A DNA stretch of 64,000 nt, taken from NCBI GenBank assembly GCA_015056205.1, contig SVGS01000004.1, forward strand, positions 1-64,000, read 5' to 3'. The translations under genes were made by a program, and so were the position numbers. Under the pieces are notes generated by a model. The model saw only the letters and a program-made list of their open reading frames with translations. It ran no database searches and had not been told where the DNA came from. The DNA is from Clostridiales bacterium. GTDB taxonomy: Bacteria > Bacillota > Clostridia > Christensenellales > Aristaeellaceae. Below, one piece after another: positions 17,667 to 31,927 of the stretch; position 1 is the first letter of the stretch; each line of letters begins with the position of its first letter.

Positions 17667-17785
17667 TACATTGCGCGGTTTCCGGGTTCATATGGGAATC
17701 AGTCTGTTTATCTGGACATCCGGGATAAAACAGGATAGAATAAGCTGGTTCTGTATTGCTGCGGAAGAAGGAGGGAGGGGCGGCT

Positions 17786-18865
17786 GTGAATCCGAAGCTG
17801 AAGAAGATCCTCAGCGCGGCCTTTATTGTGCTGTCCCTGTCTCTCGTTTTTATTGTCGCGTTCAGCAACCCGGAGCTCGGCGATGCCTGGCAGGCGCTTC
17901 AGCAGATGAGCTGGGGATGGATCGGCTGCCTTTTCCTGTGCTGGGGATTCTATGTGGGGTTTGAGAGCCTGGGAACGCTGATCTATCTGCGCAGGCAGGG
18001 ATATACGTTGTCCTTCTGGCGCTCGCTGGGGGCCACTCTGATCGGTTTTTACTACAGCAATATTACGCCGGGAGCTTCCGGCGGGCAGCCCATGCAGGTT
18101 TACACGCTCCGGAAGGCGGGGGTATCCGTCGGTTACGGAACGGTGGCGATCACGGTCCGGTTCATCTGCAACCAGTTTATGGCCTGCCTGATCAGCCTTG
18201 TGCTGTTTCTGGTGAACCGTGATTTTGTTTATGCCCAGCTGGGGGATGCCATCTGGTTTGTCCGGATCGGATGGCTGATCAATTTTGCGGCGGTTCCGCT
18301 GGTGCTGCTCTCGGCCTTTCGAAGGATGTTTATTCAGCGGGTGGTCCAGGGCCTGATCGGCTTTCTGGCCCGGATTCGTCTGATTCGCGAGCCGGAGACG
18401 ACGATCGCCCGGGTGTCCGAAATCCTGGATACCTATCACACAGCCATGAAGGAGCTGATGCGCAGCGCAGGACGGATTCTGGTTCAGCTGCTCTGCAGCG
18501 CGCTGAGCATGCTGGGCCTGATGGGAACGACGGTCTTCGTTTACTGCGCGTTCGGACAGACCGGAACGGCGCTGCACCGGGTGCTGACGCTGAGCGCCCT
18601 GCTGTTCATCAGCGCCAGCTATACGCCGCTGCCGGGCGCCTCCGGAGCGCAGGAAGGCGGATTCCTGCTGTATTTCAAGGGCGTTTTTCAGAATGGTACC
18701 ATCGGTCTGGCCTTGCTGATCTGGCGCTTTTTTACCTATTATCTGTTCCTGCTGATCGGGGCGTTAACGCTGCTTCTGGCAAAGATTCCCTCCCGCAGGG
18801 CTGAAAAAAACAAAGCCCGGGAGGAAAACAGACAAGACGGAGAAGGGGAGGAGGAAAAACGATGA
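17786..18865 (+). CDS. Lysylphosphatidylglycerol-synthase-like transmembrane (flippase-like) protein
   Basis: The 359-residue membrane protein has about eight spans. It matches the LPG_synthase_TM/UPF0104 family: ATLIGFYYSNITPGASGGQP is the conserved N-x-x-x-P-x-x-x-G-G motif, and SASYTPLPGASGAQEGGFLL is the second hallmark. It lacks the cytoplasmic transferase domain of MprF. The family includes lipid-flipping and glycan-related proteins. The GTG at 17786 is preceded by GGAGGGAGGGG; the ATG at 17756 is not. The highly charged tail (AEKNKAREENRQDGEGEEEK) is unusual. It overlaps the next gene by 4 bases (ATGA), forming an operon with an FHA-ABC transporter. Confidence 0.88.
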   Translation: MNPKLKKILSAAFIVLSLSLVFIVAFSNPELGDAWQALQQMSWGWIGCLFLCWGFYVGFESLGTLIYLRRQGYTLSFWRSLGATLIGFYYSNITPGASGGQPMQVYTLRKAGVSVGYGTVAITVRFICNQFMACLISLVLFLVNRDFVYAQLGDAIWFVRIGWLINFAAVPLVLLSAFRRMFIQRVVQGLIGFLARIRLIREPETTIARVSEILDTYHTAMKELMRSAGRILVQLLCSALSMLGLMGTTVFVYCAFGQTGTALHRVLTLSALLFISASYTPLPGASGAQEGGFLLYFKGVFQNGTIGLALLIWRFFTYYLFLLIGALTLLLAKIPSRRAEKNKAREENRQDGEGEEEKR

Positions 18866-19416
18866 AAAAGGGAATAGCCTGGATACTGATTCTGCTGCTG
18901 ATTTTTACCGCCGGATTCGGAACAGCGGAAGACCCGGACCGGACGGATACGGCGGATATTCAGAATTCTCTGATTACGGATGAAAACCGGGATCAGGACA
19001 AAGCCGGACTGCATGAGATCATTCAGCTGATTTCGCAGCTGAGTCAGGATCAGCAGCTGAGTGATCTGCTGAATATGGAAGATGTCAAGAATATCGTCAC
19101 CGAGGGTATGATGAAAGCGACCATGTGGCTGATTGAAAACCCGGACGTGGCGGTGAAGGTGATGGTGGAGCTGGGACTGAAGCAGGAAACCGCCGAGGCG
19201 GTCGGCGTGCTGCTGAAACGGATGAATGAGAAAGACCTTATCGATATCGATTCTCTGGATGAGAAGGATCAGGATACCATCCGGGATGCGAGAATGACGA
19301 TTGCCATGCAGCTGCTGAACGGACTGGAAGGGCTGACGGAATCGGATCTGGAGATGCTGAAGGATACACTGAAACAAATCTTGACAGGAGGGAACAGGAA
19401 TGAGTCATACCGATAA
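18862..19416 (+). CDS. Secreted helical protein of unknown function
   Basis: A 184-residue product begins with a signal peptide (IAWILILLLIFTAGFGTAE, probable cleavage near TAE). The mature chain is strongly acidic and helical: LHEIIQLISQLSQDQQLSDL then DVKNIVTEGMMKATMWLI. No motif or family is recognised. Its start overlaps the flippase stop by 4 bases and its end overlaps the FHA-ABC start by 17, so the three are co-translated. It could be an extracytoplasmic partner of the ABC protein. Confidence 0.65.
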   Translation: MKKGIAWILILLLIFTAGFGTAEDPDRTDTADIQNSLITDENRDQDKAGLHEIIQLISQLSQDQQLSDLLNMEDVKNIVTEGMMKATMWLIENPDVAVKVMVELGLKQETAEAVGVLLKRMNEKDLIDIDSLDEKDQDTIRDARMTIAMQLLNGLEGLTESDLEMLKDTLKQILTGGNRNESYR

Positions 19417-21841
19417 GCCGGCCCGTCCGGCAGGCCTTGTCTTTTTTGAAGGACAGGAGAAGCCGAAACAGTATGTCATTTTTCAGCGGGCCAGGATTCA
19501 TGGCCGCAGGGAGATGGAAGTCTATACGACGACCAGCCTGCAGCTGACCTATCCTTTTCTGGATGAGGAGCAATGCGAGTTTTGCTTTGAAAACGGCCGG
19601 TGGATCTTCCGCAATCTGAGCGAGAATGTTTATACTTTTGTGGGCGGAAAGGCTGTCCGCTGCGGAGAGGAGCGGATCCTGAAGGACAATACGGTGATCC
19701 GCATGTCCAACGACCGGATGCTGACCGCCGTATTCATGGAGGAATTTGCCTCTTCGATGGACTGGCAGATCATCAATATGGATGACGGCCGGCACCGTGT
19801 GACCATTGAAAATGAGGAAGAGGATCATGCGATCGCGCTGACGCTGGAATATGAAAACAGCCGCTGGGATCTGACCGGGATCGGCGAAAATGAGCTGCTC
19901 CTGAACGGGGAGAAGGCGCAGGAGGGGGCGCAGCTGCAGTTCGACGACTGCCTGAGCATCGGTTCCGCCCGTTTTATTTTCGAGGGCTCCGGCCTGCTGT
20001 ACGGTTCTCATACGGTTCGCGGCGGACTGTCGATCTCGATCGATGAGCGGTCCGTGAAAAGCGTCCTGAAGAAAGAGACGCTGCTGAAGGATATTAATCT
20101 GTCCGTGGAGCCGGGCAATATGGTCATGATCCTGGGAGGATCCGGCGCCGGGAAAAGCACCTTTGTCAACGCCGTCACCGGATATGAAAAAGCCAAGGCT
20201 ACCATTACCGAGGGCGGGCTGGATTACTATAAGCAGTATGAACAGGTAAAGCACCGGATTGGTTTTGTGCCCCAGGAAAACCTGCTGCGGGAAGAGGACA
20301 CGGTGCTGATGACTGTGCGCAACGCGGCGGATCTGCGTCTTCCCGCCGATATGACAGAGGCGGAGAAGAAAGCCAGAATTCATATGGTGCTGGAAACCTT
20401 CGGCCTGTCGGGGCGGGAGGATACGCTGGTCAGCAAGCTCTCCGGCGGCCAGAAAAAGCGGCTGTCCATTTGCACGGAATTTGTGGCCAGCCCCAATCTG
20501 TTCATTCTGGATGAACCGGATTCCGGCCTGGACGGGATTATGGCGACGGAGCTGATGGAGAACCTGCGGCTGATTGCCGCCCAGGGAAAGATGGTTCTGG
20601 TGATTACCCATGCGCCGGACCGGGTGGCCCATCTGTTTGACAAGGTAATCGTTCTGGGCAAGGGAACGGAGACGCACGTCGGCCAGCTGGCTTTCTACGG
20701 GGAGGTGGAAGAAGCGAAGCGCTTCTTCAGCACCGATTCCTTGGAAGGTATTGTGAAACGGATCAATGCGGTGAATGAAGGCGGAGAAGGCCGGGCGGAC
20801 GAGTTTATCGAAAAATACAGAATCTATTCGCAGGAGAAGGAGAATCGGAAGCCGAAGGCTTTCAGGGAGGCCGGAGCGGAGCCGGAACCGGTGCAGGAGA
20901 CGGACTACAGGGAAGTCCGATACAAGAGCCGGCTCGGCCAGATTCCGATTTTCCTGGGAAAGCATCTGCGGATGTTTATCAATGAGGGAAACTGGAAGGT
21001 CATTCCGCTTTCCGCCATCATTGCGTATCTGGTGGTGTACGTGATCGGCAGACGGATGTTCACCAATATGGAGGGAACCGCCTATGCCTCCTTCGCCATT
21101 ACCTGCGTGTCGATCTGGAACGGGATTTTCAATTCCATTCAGGCCGTCTGCAAGGAGCGGGGCGTCATCAAGCGCGAGCACCGCGCCGGACTGCATATTT
21201 CATCCTATCTGGCCGCGCATATGATTTATCAGGCGATGATCTGTCTGATTCAGGTGGTCCTGACGATGGCGATCTTCCTGATTTTCAAGGTGCATATGCC
21301 GGCCGGAAGCGTGGTGACCGGCAGCTTCCTGGTGGATCTGGGGATTACGATGTTCCTGATCACCTATGCGGCGGATGTGCTGGGGCTGATGATTTCCTGT
21401 ATCGTGCACACAACCGTTACGGCGATGACCGTGATGCCCTTTGTACTGATTGTACAGCTGGTCTTTGCCAATTTCGTGATCCCGCTGAACGACGTCGGCC
21501 AGAAGCTGTCCAACGGAACCATCAGTAAATGGGGTATTGAGGCCATCAATACGGTATCCAATTATAACGCGCAGGAATCCAGCGTCATGCTGACCGCGGT
21601 CAACACCATGAGCGGCGGAGGAGATCCCCAGAGCTTTGTGACCCGGATCCAGCGGGTGCTGTCGATCGACGAAGTGCGGCATAAGGTCGGAGAGGTGACG
21701 GCAAAGTATCTGCAGAAGAGCAACTATGCCTTTACCACGCAAAACGTGCTCAGAACCTGGACCTTTCTGCTGGCCTTTATTGTATTGTATTTTATCATCG
21801 GACTGCTGTTCCTGGAGGCTGTGGACCGGGATAAACGGTAA
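19400..21841 (+). CDS. FHA-domain/ABC ATPase/permease fusion (ABCG-like exporter)
   Basis: The 813-residue product has an N-terminal ~220 residues carrying FHA-like beta-sandwich repeats (pThr recognition, e.g. the second copy ILKDNTVIRMSNDR). The ATPase follows with Walker A ILGGSGAGKSTFVNAVTGYE (~246), signature LSGGQKKRLSI (~348) and Walker B LFILDEPDSGLDG (~368). From ~530 come six membrane spans of an ABC2-type permease, starting WKVIPLSAIIAYLVVYVIG. This is the half-transporter order ATPase-then-permease of ABCG/Rv1747-like proteins; those are regulated by Ser/Thr kinase phosphorylation of the FHA region. The ribosome binding site GACAGGAGGGAAC lies inside the preceding gene. Cargo unknown. 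Confidence 0.88.
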   Translation: MSHTDKPARPAGLVFFEGQEKPKQYVIFQRARIHGRREMEVYTTTSLQLTYPFLDEEQCEFCFENGRWIFRNLSENVYTFVGGKAVRCGEERILKDNTVIRMSNDRMLTAVFMEEFASSMDWQIINMDDGRHRVTIENEEEDHAIALTLEYENSRWDLTGIGENELLLNGEKAQEGAQLQFDDCLSIGSARFIFEGSGLLYGSHTVRGGLSISIDERSVKSVLKKETLLKDINLSVEPGNMVMILGGSGAGKSTFVNAVTGYEKAKATITEGGLDYYKQYEQVKHRIGFVPQENLLREEDTVLMTVRNAADLRLPADMTEAEKKARIHMVLETFGLSGREDTLVSKLSGGQKKRLSICTEFVASPNLFILDEPDSGLDGIMATELMENLRLIAAQGKMVLVITHAPDRVAHLFDKVIVLGKGTETHVGQLAFYGEVEEAKRFFSTDSLEGIVKRINAVNEGGEGRADEFIEKYRIYSQEKENRKPKAFREAGAEPEPVQETDYREVRYKSRLGQIPIFLGKHLRMFINEGNWKVIPLSAIIAYLVVYVIGRRMFTNMEGTAYASFAITCVSIWNGIFNSIQAVCKERGVIKREHRAGLHISSYLAAHMIYQAMICLIQVVLTMAIFLIFKVHMPAGSVVTGSFLVDLGITMFLITYAADVLGLMISCIVHTTVTAMTVMPFVLIVQLVFANFVIPLNDVGQKLSNGTISKWGIEAINTVSNYNAQESSVMLTAVNTMSGGGDPQSFVTRIQRVLSIDEVRHKVGEVTAKYLQKSNYAFTTQNVLRTWTFLLAFIVLYFIIGLLFLEAVDRDKR

Positions 21842-21867
21842 AAAAGGGGAGCGTCAGTTGACGCTCC
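21840..21867 (-). terminator. Terminator of gltX, containing its stop codon
   Basis: On the minus strand GGAGCGTC-AACT-GACGCTCC followed by CCTTTTTT forms an 8-bp stem with a 4-base loop and a T-run. The gltX TGA lies in the stem, so the last residues are encoded in the terminator. Confidence 0.75.
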
Positions 21868-23308
21868 GGAGCATCTCCAGCCCTGTGTCCAACCGGCGCA
21901 GGGTTTCTTCTTTTCCCAGCAGCCAGGCGATTTCGATCGCGCCGCCGGGGGTGCTGGCCTGACCGGAAATGGCGATGCGAAGAGGCCAGAGCACCGCGCC
22001 GTTTTTCAGACCCGCCTCCGCGATCGCGGCCATGACGGTATCGTGAATGACCGTCTCGGACCAGTCGCTGATGCCTTCCAGCACCGGCCGGATCATTTCC
22101 AGGCTGGCCAGGGCAATCGCGCGGTTGGTTTTCATTTTTTTGTGAGTATACAGGTCCGCGCTGTAGTCCGGCAGTTTTCCCAGAAACGCGACCATATCGG
22201 GAACCTGGCTGAAAATCTCTGTCCGGTCCTGCATCAGCTCCGCCAGCCGGGGATAGTTGATTCCTTTTCCGGCGAGCACGCGGTCGAACCAGGGAGTGAC
22301 CATCTCAAGGTATTTTTCGGGAGCCAGACGCCGGATATACTCCGCGTTAAACCAGGTCAGCTTGTTGACGTCAAAAATGCCGGGCGCTTTATTGATCCGG
22401 TGCACATCGAAAGCGTCAATCAGCTCGTCCATGGAGAAAAATTCCTGATCCGTGCCGGGATTCCAGCCGACCAGCGCCAGATAGTTGATAATGGCCTCGG
22501 ACAGATATCCCTTGGCGATAAAATCGGAATAATAGGCGTCTCCGTCCCGCTTGGACAGCTTGTGATGCTCGTCCCGCATGACCGGAGGCATATGAATATA
22601 GGCGGGGATTTCCCAGCCGAAGGCCTGATAAAGCAGGTTGTATTTCGGCGTGGAGGACAGGTATTCCATGCCCCGCATGACGTGGGTGATGCCCATCAGA
22701 TGGTCGTCGATCACGTTGGCGAAGTTATAGGTGGGCATGCCGTCCTGCTTGATCAGCACCATGTCGTCCAGGGAGTCGTTCGGGAAGGTCATATCTCCGA
22801 AAACTTCGTCGTGGTAGGAGGTTTCGCCTTCCGTCGGAGCGTTCTGGCGGATGACCCAGGGCACGCCGGCATCCAGCTTCTTCTGCACCTCTTCCCTGGA
22901 CAGATGCAGACAATGCTTGTCATATTTGAAAACTTCACCCCGGGCTTCCGCCGCCTGGCGGCGCTCCTCGAGCTCCTCCTTGGTGCAGAAGCAGTAGTAA
23001 GCATGGCCGCTTTCCACCAGCTGGCGGGCATAGGGAAGGTAGAGATCTTTTCTCTCGCTCTGGATATAGGGACCGTAGGCGCCGCCGACGTCGGGACCCT
23101 CATCCCAGTTCATGCCGCAGTCCCGCAGCGTATCATAAATGACCTGGGTCGCTCCTTCCACATAGCGCTCCTGATCGGTATCCTCGATCCGCAGAATGAA
23201 GGAACCCTTGTTTTTCCGGGCGAACAGATAGCCATACAGCGCGCTGCGCAGACCGCCTAAGTGCAGAAAACCGGTGGGGCTGGGGGCAAAACGGGTACGA
23301 ACCTGCAT
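21854..23308 (-). CDS. gltX: Glutamyl-tRNA synthetase
   Basis: The product has about 484 residues. It charges tRNA-Glu with glutamate in the cytoplasm. Class I signatures are clear: RFAPSPTGFLHLGGLRSALY (HIGH box as HLGG), then FILRIEDTDQERY, and the KMSKS box as HHKLSKRDGD. The anticodon-binding helical region ends normally. ATG 23308 follows GAGGAGG; a TTG at 23326 is upstream. It lies directly after glnS on the same strand (40-base gap), so the two synthetases are probably transcribed together from upstream of glnS. Confidence 0.97.
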   Translation of the reverse strand: MQVRTRFAPSPTGFLHLGGLRSALYGYLFARKNKGSFILRIEDTDQERYVEGATQVIYDTLRDCGMNWDEGPDVGGAYGPYIQSERKDLYLPYARQLVESGHAYYCFCTKEELEERRQAAEARGEVFKYDKHCLHLSREEVQKKLDAGVPWVIRQNAPTEGETSYHDEVFGDMTFPNDSLDDMVLIKQDGMPTYNFANVIDDHLMGITHVMRGMEYLSSTPKYNLLYQAFGWEIPAYIHMPPVMRDEHHKLSKRDGDAYYSDFIAKGYLSEAIINYLALVGWNPGTDQEFFSMDELIDAFDVHRINKAPGIFDVNKLTWFNAEYIRRLAPEKYLEMVTPWFDRVLAGKGINYPRLAELMQDRTEIFSQVPDMVAFLGKLPDYSADLYTHKKMKTNRAIALASLEMIRPVLEGISDWSETVIHDTVMAAIAEAGLKNGAVLWPLRIAISGQASTPGGAIEIAWLLGKEETLRRLDTGLEMLRSVN

Positions 23309-23347
23309 ATGTAAATTCCTCCTCAATGGTCTGTGGGTGTCAGGGGG

Positions 23348-25030
23348 TTAGCGCGCCTGTTTGCTGAAAGTATCCTTGAGCCCGACGGTGCGGTTGTACA
23401 CCGGCAGTTCGGGCGTGGAATCCGGATCCTTGCAGAAATAGCCGGTGCGCAGGAACTGGAAGGTGCTTCCCGTTTCCGCGTCCGCGATGATTCTTTCGGC
23501 CACTCCGCGGCAGACGCGGAGGCTGTCCGGATTCAGACGGGAAATGAAATCCTTCCGGTCCGTTTCCTCGTCTTCCGCGGCATCGTCATCGTTCAGCAGC
23601 GGCTCGTACAGGCGGGCTTCGAACGGCACGCAGTCTCCGGCGGGAACCCAGTGCAGGGTTTTCCCTTTGATCTTCCGGTCCGCTCCCGCGCTGCCGGAGA
23701 AGGAATCGGGATCGACGGTGCAGTGAACCTCGGTCACGTTTCCGTCCGCGTCCTTCACGCATTCGTCGCACCGGACGATATAGGCGCCCTTCAGCCGGAC
23801 CTCATTGCCGGGGAACATGCGCTGATATTTCTTTACCGGGACTTCCATGAAGTCTTCCTGCTCGATATAGATCTCCCGGGAGAAGGGAATCTCACGGCTT
23901 CCCATTTCAGGGTGATCCGGATGATTTTCCAGGGTCACCGGCTTCGTTTCTCCTTCCGGCCAGTTGGTCAGAACCACCTTCAGCGGATTCAGCACCGCCA
24001 TGGCCCGGGGAGCGGTTTCTCCCAGATCGTCGCGTACGCAGTGCTCCAGCACGGCGAAATCCACCACGGAATCCGCCTTGCTCATGCCGATCACATCCAC
24101 AAAGCTGCGGATTGCCTGCGCGGTATACCCTCTGCGCCGCATGGCGGACAGGGTGGGCATCCGGGGATCATCCCATCCGGATACGTATCCGCCCTCCACC
24201 AGCTGGCGCAGATAGCGCTTGCTCATGACGGTCCGCGTCATGTTCAGCCGGGAGAACTCCAGCTGACGGGGCCGGGCCGGAAGCATGTGCGCGCTTTTTT
24301 CCACTACCCAGTCATACAGCGGCCGGTGAATTTCATATTCCAGGGAGCACATGGAATGGCTGATGCCCTCCAGGGCGTCTCCGATGGGATGGGCAAAGTC
24401 ATACATGGGATAGATGCACCACTTGTTCCCCGTCCGCCAGTGCTCCTTGTACAGAATCCGGTACATGGCCGGATCGCGCATGACGATGTTGGGGGAAGCC
24501 ATGTCGATTTTGGCCCGCAGCGTCTTGCTGCCTTCCGGGAATTCTCCGTTCTTCATCCGGCGGAACAGATCCAGGCTTTCTTCCCAGGGCCGGTCCCGCC
24601 AGGGGCTGTTCTTTCCGGGCTCGGTCAGCGTGCCCCGGTATTCCCGCATTTCGTCCTTGCTCAGCTCATCCACATAAGCCAGTCCGCGGCGGATCCAGTC
24701 CTCGGCGATTTCGTAACATTTGTCATAGTAATCCGAGGCATAAAATTCCCCGCCGGTCCAGTGAAAGCCCAGCCAGTGAATATCCCGCTTGATGGCTTCC
24801 ACGTATTCCGTGTCTTCCTTGGCGGGATTGGTATCGTCAAAGCGCAGGTTGCATTTTCCCCCGTATTTCTCGGCGGTCAGAAAGTCCATGATCAGCGCCT
24901 TGCAGTGACCGATATGCATATAACCGTTCGGTTCGGGAGGGAAGCGGGTATGAATTTCCGTATAACGCCCTTCCTCCAGATCCTGACGGATCGCGTCCCA
25001 GATAAAATTGCTGCGGTTTGTATCTTCCAT
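23348..25030 (-). CDS. glnS: Glutaminyl-tRNA synthetase
   Basis: The 560-residue product is GlnRS. The HIGH box is in TRFPPEPNGYMHIGHCKALI, and the GlnRS-specific DDTNP reads LRFDDTNPAKEDTEYVEAIK. KMSKS is represented by TVMSKRYL. Two beta-barrel anticodon domains follow, from about 340. Many Clostridia lack GlnRS and use Glu-tRNA-Gln amidotransferase, so its presence shows direct charging of tRNA-Gln here. Its gene is upstream of gltX on the same strand. The start has GCGAGGAAT. Confidence 0.97.
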   Translation of the reverse strand: MEDTNRSNFIWDAIRQDLEEGRYTEIHTRFPPEPNGYMHIGHCKALIMDFLTAEKYGGKCNLRFDDTNPAKEDTEYVEAIKRDIHWLGFHWTGGEFYASDYYDKCYEIAEDWIRRGLAYVDELSKDEMREYRGTLTEPGKNSPWRDRPWEESLDLFRRMKNGEFPEGSKTLRAKIDMASPNIVMRDPAMYRILYKEHWRTGNKWCIYPMYDFAHPIGDALEGISHSMCSLEYEIHRPLYDWVVEKSAHMLPARPRQLEFSRLNMTRTVMSKRYLRQLVEGGYVSGWDDPRMPTLSAMRRRGYTAQAIRSFVDVIGMSKADSVVDFAVLEHCVRDDLGETAPRAMAVLNPLKVVLTNWPEGETKPVTLENHPDHPEMGSREIPFSREIYIEQEDFMEVPVKKYQRMFPGNEVRLKGAYIVRCDECVKDADGNVTEVHCTVDPDSFSGSAGADRKIKGKTLHWVPAGDCVPFEARLYEPLLNDDDAAEDEETDRKDFISRLNPDSLRVCRGVAERIIADAETGSTFQFLRTGYFCKDPDSTPELPVYNRTVGLKDTFSKQAR

Positions 25031-25143
25031 ATTCCTCGCAACTTCCTTTCCCGAAAATGCTAAAATTTATTATACATGGAATCGGGCAGGAGAGACAAGG
25101 CTTTTTTTCTGAGAAACGGGGCGGATTCGGCGGAAAAAAGCTT

Positions 25144-31195
<6,052 letters not shown>

Positions 31196-31216
31196 GGTGC
31201 GTCCTCCTTTACAGCA

Positions 31217-31453
31217 TCAGTTGTTGTCCCAGAAAAACGGTTTCCTGCGAAGGGAGCGGATATGAAGGGTCCGTCCGGTATCCTCGAGAATCCGGGATTC
31301 CATCCAGGCGGTACAGCGGTCCAGCATATGGCATTTGGAACACTCTCCCCGGAAGATCAGCGTCAGCTGATCACCTTCCTCCGATACGTATTCCACCCAG
31401 CCGCCGTCCCCCTGAATTCTGGGGGCGAGAACCTGCTCCAGATAGGTTTTCAT
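31217..31453 (-). CDS. Small NifU-C-terminal-like protein with CxxC motif
   Basis: A 78-residue soluble product reads VLAPRIQGDGGWVEYVSEEG, then LTLIFRGECSKCHMLDRCT. The DGG followed by a G-E-C-x-x-C resembles the NifU C-terminal Fe-S scaffold (GaC..C). A third cysteine (DRC) lies 7 residues on. It lacks the full NifU fold length and ends in KPFFWDNN. It is the first gene of the glycosidase operon, 21 bases before the mannosidase, with AGGAGGAAA. A role in iron-sulfur delivery is only suggested. Confidence 0.6.
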   Translation of the reverse strand: MKTYLEQVLAPRIQGDGGWVEYVSEEGDQLTLIFRGECSKCHMLDRCTAWMESRILEDTGRTLHIRSLRRKPFFWDNN

Positions 31454-31531
31454 GGTGGTTTCCTCCTGTGTCTGCTCTTTTCCTATATCTTACATGACCT
31501 TTTGGGGAAAATCAATTGCGCGTAAGGCCCA

Positions 31532-31789
31532 ATGGCCACCATCGCGATCCTGTCCTTCCGGCAGGGCTGGAACGAATACATCATGCCCCGGGTATTCACC
31601 ATGACCAATGAGAATCTTCGTCCCCTGACGGTCGGCGTCAACATGCTGAAAAACGCGGGGGACGGCGCGGCGGCCTGGAACATCATGTTCGCCGGCGCCA
31701 CCATCGCCATTATCCCGATCCTGATCGTGTTCGTCTGTTTCAGCCGTTATTTCATGGGCGGCTTGACTTCCGGCGCGGTCAAGGGATAA
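31532..31789 (+). pseudogene. Sugar ABC transporter permease (MalG-like), C-terminal remnant
   Basis: The 85 residues are the last two membrane spans of a carbohydrate ABC inner-membrane permease: GWNEYIMPRVFTMTNE, RPLTVGVNML, and the C-terminal AAWNIMFAGATIAIIPIL. The usual family ends in a conserved YFMGGLTSGAVKG, as here. Some 190-200 N-terminal residues and the EAA loop are missing. The apparent ATG at 31532 is inside the gene; no ribosome binding site precedes it. The remnant lies right beside the glycosidase operon, so a sugar importer was probably deleted here. Confidence 0.85.
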
Positions 31790-31807
31790 AATAAACACCT
31801 GAATGAC

Positions 31808-31847
31808 GAGACAGCCTGCGGTCCAAGCCCCGCAGGCTGTCTCTTTC
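31808..31847 (+). terminator. Strong terminator of the lost sugar importer
   Basis: GAGACAGCCTGCGG pairs perfectly with CCGCAGGCTGTCTC (14 bp, 8-base loop), followed by TTTCC. It is retained after the permease remnant. Confidence 0.8.
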
Positions 31848-31927
31848 CGGAGAGCCTCCGTCCGGTTTCGTGAAATCCGGCGGCGGAGGACCGGAAGCAA
31901 TCCGTGAGAACAGGAGGAAAAACGCGT

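Noticed and set aside
19238-21196. 652-codon open frame antisense to the FHA-ABC gene
   Set aside because: Low-complexity composition and complete overlap with a motif-bearing ABC transporter.
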